Assembly (NCBI GenBank): GCA_036897095.1
Contig: JAYMSP010000344.1
Span: forward strand, 1 to 56,709
Length of the DNA stretch: 56,709 bases
Reading direction: 5' to 3'
From: Plantago elongata
Lineage: Eukaryota; Streptophyta; Magnoliopsida; Lamiales; Plantaginaceae
The notes beneath the pieces are model-generated. The model saw only the letters and a list, made by a program, of their open reading frames with translations, had not been told where the DNA came from and ran no database searches. Of this stretch, positions 49,810 through 56,709 are shown in pieces (positions within the stretch are counted from its first letter, which is position 1; each line of letters starts with the position of its first letter). The position numbers and the translations under genes were made by a program.

Positions 49810-52800
49810 ATGGGTGTGGAAGTCGTGGAGTCGAACACTTCCCTGAATGCCGAGAATGGAAATGATACTAAAATGCCAGCAGAGAATGGGAAAGTGAGCA
49901 TTATGTTTGGCTCCCATGGTGGTGAAGAGCCAAAGGTGGAAGCGAACAAAGTGTCGGAATCCAGCCTGCCCAAGGATGCAGTTGATGAGTGGCCTGAGCC
50001 CAAGCAGATACATTCCTTTTATGCAGTTAAGTATCGTCCCATTGAAGACCAGTCTCTGAGGGCCAAACTTGATGTGTATGAAAGAGAACTGCAGAAACTA
50101 AATCAAGCCCGAGCGCAGAAAGTTGATCAATTGAGGGCAAAACGGGTATGGCATATTGGTTTCTTGTATGATACAGGAAATTTATTCTACCTTGTTACTT
50201 ATGATGCTAATTTTTTATGCAGGGTGAGCGTTCTCAAGTTATGACTCAACTGAGGACTTTAGGTGGTGAGAAAAAACAGTTCAATTCGATAATGGATGAG
50301 AAAAGAAAGGAAATGGAACCTCTACAGCAGGCACTGGGCAAGTTGAGAGGAGGTTCCGGGGGAGGTCGGGATAGGGGTATGAGTATCTGTTCGTCTGAGG
50401 CTGAACTCAATGATGTTGTAAGATTTTGGACACATCATTTTTGCATATTCTGCTATCTTTAGGGTTCTCGTATGGTATTCTTGTCTGAAAAAATTACACT
50501 TACCTTGTGTCAATGTATCAGATTAAAAGTCTGCAGTATCGCATTCAGCATGAGAGCATTCCTCTCACTGAAGAGAAGCAAATCCTAAGGGAAATTAAGC
50601 AGCTTGAAGGAACGAGACCACAAGTTATAGCCTATGCTGCAGAGAGAGCGAAGATTCAGGAAGCGATGGGTGAAAAAGATGCCATTCAGGACCAGGTCAA
50701 AGTAAGAACCTAGTCATATATTTAACAGACATGCAAACACCCTGAAAAAAAGGGAGAACACGAGTAGGGATTTCTTTTAAATATATGAATTTAACTAACT
50801 GCGTCACTTCAGCTGATAGGAGTTGGTCTTGATGGGGTTCGAAAGGAAAGACAAGGGCTCAGTGCTAGGATTAAGGAGCTTGAGGACCAAAAGGCAGTAA
50901 TAGAGAAAGAACTTGGTGGTTTTGAGGAGGAATTGGATGCACTTACAGAAAAGAGGGATAAAAAGTTTGAACAAATCAAAGAGTTCAGGAAACAACGAGA
51001 AGATGGGGTATGCTCCTTCCATCTGCAAATATGATAACTTGTTGAATTTGATATGATTATATATTCCTTGCATTGTTTATGATTATCTGTGGGTTCTCCT
51101 TTTTTCTTCTTACCGTGCTGGTGCTATGTGGTACTGTCTTTCACATCAAAATTCGGGTTACACCCTGCATTGTTCATCAAGATGTATTTTTCTAGTCCAT
51201 ACTCTCTACGTAGAAGAATCCGCCACCCTAATCTTTCATGTAACTAGTGGATTTATTGCCACGAGTTAACTGCACTTTGGATTCATGAGAACTTCATTGA
51301 ACATTAATGTATTTTGGATCTGATGTTTTGTCATGCTTTGTGGGTGCTATATGTCAGGAGACTTATTTCTTAATGCTCTTCTCTTGTAATGTACTTATTT
51401 GAAGATCTATGGCTTAGATATGAATTTCTGGTTGGACTTGCAGAATTCTCCTTTCTATGAAAACCGTAAAATGCTGAGCAGTGCTAAAGAGCTCGCTGCG
51501 AAGAAGGATGTTGAAGCCCTCAAGGAGCTTGTAGATACCGAGGTTCACTATTCTCAAATAAATCCTAGAGGAGCTAGCTGATGATAGTTTACTGGCTGCA
51601 AACTGACAATTATCTTTCCTCCATATTACACCAGGTTGAGAAGTTCATGTCCCTTTGGAATAGCAAGAAGGCTTTCCGTGATGACTATGAGAAGAGGATT
51701 TTGCAGTCGCTTGACATGAGGCAGCTGAGTAGGGATGGCCGCCAGAGAAATCACAATGAAAAGCCCCTGATGCAAGTAGATGTACCAACTCCTTCCCAAC
51801 CAGAGCCCGTCAAAGCAAGCTCGAAACCAGCTGCTAAGGAGACTAGCATTGTGCCTCCCGAAGTTGAGGCTGCTGCTGCACAGAACACTCAGAAAGTTAA
51901 GTCGGGTAAAAGCAATAAAGAAGGAAACAAGAAAATTGAGATCAACAAACCTGACCTTGAATATGAAGAAGAAGTTTTTACTCTTGGTAATGCATTACCA
52001 AAGAATAGTGATGAAGTTGTTGATGAGAAGAAGTTGAAGGAACTGAAGAGAGAAGAGGAGATAGCAAAACGCAATATGGCAGAGGAAAGGAAGAAGAAAC
52101 TTGCAGAGAAAGCTGCAGCTAAAGCAGCAATAAAAGCTCAGAAGGAAGCTGAGAAGAAGCTTAAGGAAATCTTTACTTCTTTTTACCTGTGCTAATTGCA
52201 TACAATCCTCATACTTTAGCAAAGTACACCCGCATGTTTTCAAGAAGGAGCGAAATACTGAAAGAGCCCCAAAATTTTCAAAGCATTTTCACAAGACCAT
52301 CTGTGGAATTTTTCACTCCAAAAAATGGAAAGGAAAATAACTATAGGGGCTTCTAGTTAATCTTTTTAAATGGTGGAGCACTTTGCACTTTGTTGAATAT
52401 ATGCCTGGGTTTCATGCAATTAGCTTATTTCTTGTACTTGTCCTATTCATGTTAACATTTCATTGTGAATACGAAACTGATGATTCATGGCTTGGAACAT
52501 GTACAGGAGCGCGAGAAGCGAGCCAAGAAGAAGTCTGGAGCTGGAGGTGCTCCTGCAGAAGCTGAAGAACCAACTGAAGATGTTGCAGAGGTTGCCGAGG
52601 AAGAGAAGATAGTGGAAAAGATTGAAACTCCGGCTCCACAAAAGAATAAGGACCGGAAAGAAACCACAATCCGGAGCAGAGCACGGGCAAGAGGTCCAGA
52701 TTCACTTCCAAAAGCTATACTAAAACGCAAGAAAGCGACTAACTACTGGCTTTATGCGGGTTCAGCTGCTGCTGTGGTCCTCCTTGTACTCATCGCTGTG

Positions 52801-52821
52801 GGCTATAGCTACCTTGCCTGA
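49810..52821 (+). CDS. PPI1: Proton pump interactor 1 (PPI1)
   Basis: PPI1 binds the regulatory C-terminus of the plasma-membrane H+-ATPase and stimulates it; it is anchored in ER or plasma membrane. Seven coding exons: 49810-50145, 50223-50417, 50522-50701, 50813-51007, 51444-51542, 51635-52165 and 52507-52821. They give 616 aa, close to the Arabidopsis protein. After an acidic N-terminus come WPEPKQIHSFY and KYRPIEDQSLRAKLD, a long coiled coil (about aa 95-340), the NSPFYENRKMLSSAKELAAK segment and VEKFMSLWNSKKAFRDDY. A Lys/Glu/Ala-rich helix, a KATNYW turn and a single C-terminal membrane helix (about aa 592-614) follow. Exon 6 ends at KLK with GA instead of GT as donor (52166-52167); reading through it stops at 52195 and loses the anchor. 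Otherwise the gene is intact. Confidence 0.95.
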
Positions 52822-53100
52822 GTTTGGCTTGGATAGAAAGAAATATGATACTTCTGTTTTGCAATGATCCCGTGAGACCAGGTCTATGTTTAGTAAGCAT
52901 AAGTTTGTTCTTTTCTTTTCTGTCTTTACTTTAAATTTCCGTGTTCTTTTTGCATCCTATACAAGGGATGTACTTTTGAACTAGTACTGTTTTGTAGAAC
53001 ATATAGGTCTAAACTTTTTACCGCAGAGACACTACACATTTTATGGTTGGTATATTTTCAATTTTGACTCTCTATAATTGCTTCTGTGATTGGGAAATTT
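52822..53100 (+). other. PPI1 3' UTR and flank
   Basis: Non-coding sequence after the PPI1 stop. The part 52946-53012 is repeated at 56329-56395. The poly(A) site is not fixed. Confidence 0.6.
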
Positions 53101-53104
53101 TGTT

Positions 53105-53500
53105 TTCGTAGTGGCATTCAGTCTATAGAGAACCACTTTATACGGAGAGCATCGTATTAGATGGTCTGATACATTACGAGGATTACTTGATAATGTTGGT
53201 TTGGACGCTGATTTGGTTGAGATGAGCAAAGCTAGGACTGTCAGGGCAAGGGTACTTCTGCTTATTTTTTTCTTTTTTTTCTTTCTTTGAAACGATAAAG
53301 GTGACTCGAACCTTCGACTTATTTGTTGGATGAACCGTCTTAACAACTTAGCTGCACTTCTTTATCTGCTACCTCTATTGAGTATAATTCTTATTTCTTC
53401 AGGGCATTTGTCAAGGGTCATTTGTCGAGTAGAGATGTTTTGGGTCTAAGTCAGAAAGTGTACGGTGTCATGGTGTCTAAGCAATGCTTGCAATGTTATC
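53105..53500 (+). pseudogene. Unidentified gene fragment with two exon-like segments
   Basis: A frame near 53130-53255 reads RIRWSDTLRGLLDNVGLDAD then LVEMSKARTVRARV up to a GTAC donor-like site; a nearby frame reads WHSVYREPLY just before it. After a CTTCAG at about 53401 another frame reads FVKGHLSSRDVLGLSQKVYG. The two join as plausible protein, but there is an in-frame stop before the first part and no start. A SINE-like sequence sits between them. I do not recognise the family; it looks like a captured or broken gene piece. Confidence 0.4.
53258..53352 (-). mobile_element. tRNA-derived SINE-like element
   Basis: On the minus strand TTAAGACGGTTCATCC, AGGTTCGAGTCACC (a good box B) and an A/G-rich tail (AAAGAAAGAAAAAAAAG) follow in order. 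The A-rich tail after a box-B motif is typical of plant SINEs. It lies inside the gene fragment's intron-like gap. Confidence 0.55.
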
Positions 53501-54601
53501 GTTGGAAATTAAATCTGATGACAGGCACAATGGTTGTAGTGGGTCATGGATCAAATGGGTTCGTCAATATAATTTATATAAACACATTGTAGGAGTATAT
53601 AGAAGATGAATTAAGGAAATTAAGGAAATTGCACTTAGAAAGTACTTTTAAATACTCATAAAATAAATGACAATATTAAACGCATGATACATTTATTAAA
53701 TGCAGTATACTAAATAAAGTTATAAATATAATTTAAAGTTCAATAATTTATGAAAAGTACCTCATAATTTATAAAACTGTAATATTATGAGTTATAATTT
53801 CAAACTTCGAAAACACATTCTAAATACCAGTTGAAACTAGATTATGAACACTGATGGTCACTGGGTAAGTTTTTATAACAAAAGATATAATTATATTTTT
53901 TCTGCACCGGAATTGGTAAAATATTTATTGGATTCCAGAAAAATTCCTTTCTTAGCCTCCCGAACATGGCCTGCCTTGCTTTTAGCCGATCAGTTCCGAC
54001 GTTGTTTTGTCAGTATCTGGTAAAATAAAAAATTATAAGGTACATTGTAAACTTGTTTTTTCTCTAATAATTTATAATTATTGTAGGTAATTATTAACAC
54101 ATGATAAATTGATAAAACGTTTAAATTTAAAAAATAATACATATGTATTGTTTACTTATGTTGCTTTTATAATTTGGTTTATATATATTTTCCAATTATT
54201 GTAGTAAAATATTTCTTATATACTTTATAAATTGTATGATTTATTGTTGAAATAATATGATTATGTTGTTTCATATTGTGATATTGTTGATTCGGATGAT
54301 GATCGATTTTGTTTTACTAAATTTTAAGTTTTTTAGGAGTTATTATAAATTACTGAACTTTTGAACTATTTCTATAATTTTTTAAAAAGTGTCTCGCATT
54401 TAGTAAAATTTATTTCTCTTTTTACAATTTCCTAAAATCAAATGAAAACAAAATCAAAGAACTTGTGATTAAGGAGTGTGATTGTTCCTTTTTGCCATGT
54501 AGTCCGTGACTTGATCGATCAAAGACTCTTGACTATCTCCAATCTTTTCAGTATGTACACCTAGTTTTGTGTCCTCGTCTCTGATCAACTATTGTAATTT
54601 A

Positions 54602-54755
54602 GGGGCTGATTGGTATAGAGAATGGACATTTGGATGTATTTTGGTGAAATTGTGTTTGGAATGAAATTGAAATTGAGGTATTTGAAATGTATTTTAGGCG
54701 AAATCAATATTCATCGAGCCAAATGAACCGATTTAATCCCATACCAAATAACCCC
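54602..54755. mobile_element. MITE of the GGGGCKGATTG family, copy 3 (inverted)
   Basis: It starts GGGGCTGATTGGTATAGAG and ends CATACCAAATAACCCC. The interior AATGTATTTTAGGCGAAATC is the reverse complement of the family's GATTTGGCCTAAAATACACT. Both termini are intact, so this is one of the better copies. Confidence 0.75.
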
Positions 54756-55531
54756 TTAAATATATGTGTTTCTCTCGCTCCATCTATCGCTCCACTATCA
54801 TATTGTATAAGAAAATAAAACATTTAATTTCTTCATCTTACCTAGCATTGATAGAGGTAACCTGCAAAAAGGATACTTTAATCAAATATTATTATTTTTA
54901 GAAATTGCATGACTAGGGATTACCTTGTTTTATAGTTTGATTTATACTTTAGGGGTTTTAAAGTATTTTATCCACACTATCTTTTATAATCTACACACTA
55001 ATCCTACACACCTAGAACTAGCTTACTCGATTCATTGGGAGAATAAAAATGTGGTTTGGCTTCCAGTTGTATTATGACTATCGTCTTTCTACTCGTGTTA
55101 AAACACGTATTGATTTTGAACGCATCACAAAGAAAGTAAAAATGTTTGAACGTACAATTTATTGTTCGTTAACCTCAATAACTAATGCACTAATAATAGT
55201 ATATCATTGCATGATGTATCATGTATCAACTAGATAAACATATTCTAAAAATATCGTGTAAACACAAATGTAGAGAGAGTCAAAGCAAAAACCTTAAGTT
55301 TTTACCTCAAGTTTTCTGTGGTTCACTCCCTAATCTATCGTAAACTCGGACAGTTTTGCAGAATATAACATTAAAAGGGCCATGCCTGAAAGACTATGAT
55401 TAGCAATTTTAAGAGTACCAATGAAGGTTCAACTTCAAACAACAATTAACATTCTAATACTCGTAGCTTGCAATTTTTATCCTTCACTGATACATGCTTG
55501 CTTCTGGAGTTACCATTATGAAGTTCATATA

Positions 55532-55690
55532 GGGGCGGATTGTCATAACACTTAAATCATTCCATTTAGTTCGATTAACAGTGATTTGGTCTAAAATACA
55601 CTTCAAATACCCTCATTTCAATTCCATTCCAAACACAATTTCATCAAAATCAATCCAAATACCCATTCAAATTCTATACCAATCAATACC
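55532..55690. mobile_element. MITE of the GGGGCKGATTG family, copy 4
   Basis: GGGGCGGATTGTCATAACAC, CAGTGATTTGGTCTAAAATA and ACCCATTCAAATTCTATACC match copy 1 along nearly the whole length. The terminal GCCCC is lost (AATCAATACC instead). Confidence 0.75.
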
Positions 55691-56042
55691 AACAGATAGT
55701 GCTCCACCTGCTTTGCATTGTCAATCGAAAGATACTAATTTAGGTGAAGATTATCTCCCGTTTAACCAAGATTTCCACAGGCAATTTTGTGACACAATTT
55801 GGGGAACTTCAAAATTTTGGTGTCACTTCTATTGGGTGACATAATTTAGTTTTGAATGGAGGAAAAAATGTGAGGTCAACGAATTGAATGCACATTATCG
55901 GTCTGTTCAAAGTGACGGAATTTATTTTAATAATAAAAGTACTACTTATTTACACGTGGACAAAATTTGTGATTCGGATCTCAAAACGGGTCCATTGACA
56001 AAATGTGGCTGGGCATAAATTATTGGAAATCCGAGTTCGACC

Positions 56043-56152
56043 TAGCTCAACTAAGTATGAGGTGTCATGATTATAAAGGTTATACATTTAATTCCCGTAG
56101 CTCAACTAAGTATGAGGTGTCATGATTATAAAGGTTATACATTTAATTCCCG
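56043..56152. repeat. Perfect 55-bp tandem duplication
   Basis: Units 56043-56097 and 56098-56152 are identical, starting TAGCTCAACTAAGTATGAGG and ending ACATTTAATTCCCG. The unit resembles a tRNA-like SINE head (TAGCTCAACTAAG, TTAATTCCCG). Identity implies a very recent duplication or a DNA-assembly artefact. Confidence 0.95.
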
Positions 56153-56328
56153 TCAAATCAAATTTGTGTTCTCATATATATTAACCTTAAGATAGATAAA
56201 CTTGATACTATGTAAAAATTAATTGACTATGTAAATTAATAAAATTAATTGATTACACAGTATATTCTCCTCAAACAAAAATATGTAAATTATAACCTTG
56301 AATGGTTTTTGTCCTTTTCTAATTTTTT

Positions 56329-56395
56329 CTTTTTGCATCCTATACCAGGGATGTACTTTTGAACCAGTATTATTTTGTAGAATATATAGGTCTAA
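56329..56395 (+). repeat. Second copy of part of the PPI1 3' flank
   Basis: TTTTTGCATCCTATACCAGG, ATGTACTTTTGAACCAGTAT and TATAGGTCTAA match 52946-53012 with about five mismatches over 62 bp. It is 3.4 kb downstream in the same orientation. The PPI1 coding region is not repeated here. Confidence 0.85.
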
Positions 56396-56397
56396 GA

Positions 56398-56530
56398 CCA
56401 GTTCCAATGGGACGCCATGGCGCTGCCGCCGTGCCCATCGGCGCACCATGGGCGCCCCAATGGTGGCGCGGCGTGTGGCGCGGGCGCCGTGCCACTGCGC
56501 CTGCATTGGCTGCTGCCATGTGCCGGCTTC
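56398..56530. other. GC-rich block in AT-rich sequence
   Basis: About 125 bp rich in GGCGC, GCCGCC and CCATGG words (CGCCATGGCGCTGCC, GGCGCACCATGGGCGCC), between AT-rich flanks. It starts right after the PPI1-flank copy. It looks like part of a GC-rich MITE cut by the window edge region; no gene is recognised. Confidence 0.45.
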
Positions 56531-56709
56531 ATTTTTCTTTTTCTTTTTTATTTTATTTCTTTAATTTTTGTCCAATTTCAAACGCGAATAACTCGAAAAA
56601 TATAAATGTAAAAAATATATATAAATTACCAACGAATTCGTCTCTTCGAGATCTACGAATATAGACCACTCTCGATTATTTTTGGATCATTCCATCTCAT
56701 ACTCATTTT

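Larger units (their letters stand above)
53501..56328. other. AT-rich intergenic region
   Basis: No gene is supported. It contains two MITE copies (54602 and 55532) and a perfect 55-bp tandem duplication (56043). The frame 55581-55844 is an accident of MITE sequence. Confidence 0.55.

Noticed and set aside
55581..55844. 87-codon plus-strand frame
   Set aside because: Most of it is MITE copy 4 read in one frame; the rest has no similarity.
56359..56664. 101-codon plus-strand frame over the GC-rich block
   Set aside because: Several overlapping frames on both strands are open because of base composition; none shows a domain.

Overview
The window is plant nuclear DNA. It holds spliced genes with GT-AG introns, a SPA photomorphogenesis regulator, a plant GT14 glucuronosyltransferase, a proton-pump interactor and R1-type NLR immune receptors, set among LINEs, MITEs and SINE-like repeats in AT-rich spacer. 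R1A-like receptors with a long N-terminal extension before the NB-ARC are typical of asterids, so a Lamiales or Solanales eudicot is the best guess (inference). All gene models were spliced by eye from donor and acceptor sites, phase and family knowledge; no alignment was run.

Layout: (1) 1-3937 (+) is the 3' part of a SPA3/SPA4-like gene, open at the left edge. (2) 6849-8913 (-) is a complete four-exon GlcAT14-type glucuronosyltransferase. (3) 9.8-20.6 kb is repeat-rich; it contains a decayed, 5'-truncated L1-type LINE (12.8-16.1 kb). (4) 20.6-30.5 kb (-) carries two tandem paralogous R1-like NLR genes. NLR1 (20635-24557) has all NB-ARC motifs. NLR2 (25607-28544) keeps long open exons but has lost the nucleotide-binding core in frame. 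(5) 29.7-36.9 kb is a transposon graveyard: Stowaway MITEs, one nested in another, LINE fragments, a GC-rich palindromic repeat and a compound microsatellite. (6) 37514-42074 (+) is a third, shorter CC-NBS-LRR with a transposon-like insert in its first intron. (7) 42.1-49.1 kb is spacer with hairpin MITEs, a minisatellite in a possible LTR, and a ~1 kb TIR element with a MITE inside. (8) 49810-52821 (+) is a complete proton pump interactor 1 (PPI1) gene. (9) 52.9-56.7 kb holds an unidentified gene fragment, MITE copies, a perfect 55-bp tandem duplication and a second copy of part of the PPI1 3' flank.

The genes are not a pathway. SPA acts in light signalling with COP1, GlcAT14 in arabinogalactan glycosylation in the Golgi, PPI1 on the plasma-membrane H+-ATPase, and the NLRs in pathogen detection. 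The most interesting points are the NB-less NLR beside an intact paralogue, two non-canonical splice donors (GC in SPA, apparent GA in PPI1), and several layered or duplicated repeats.
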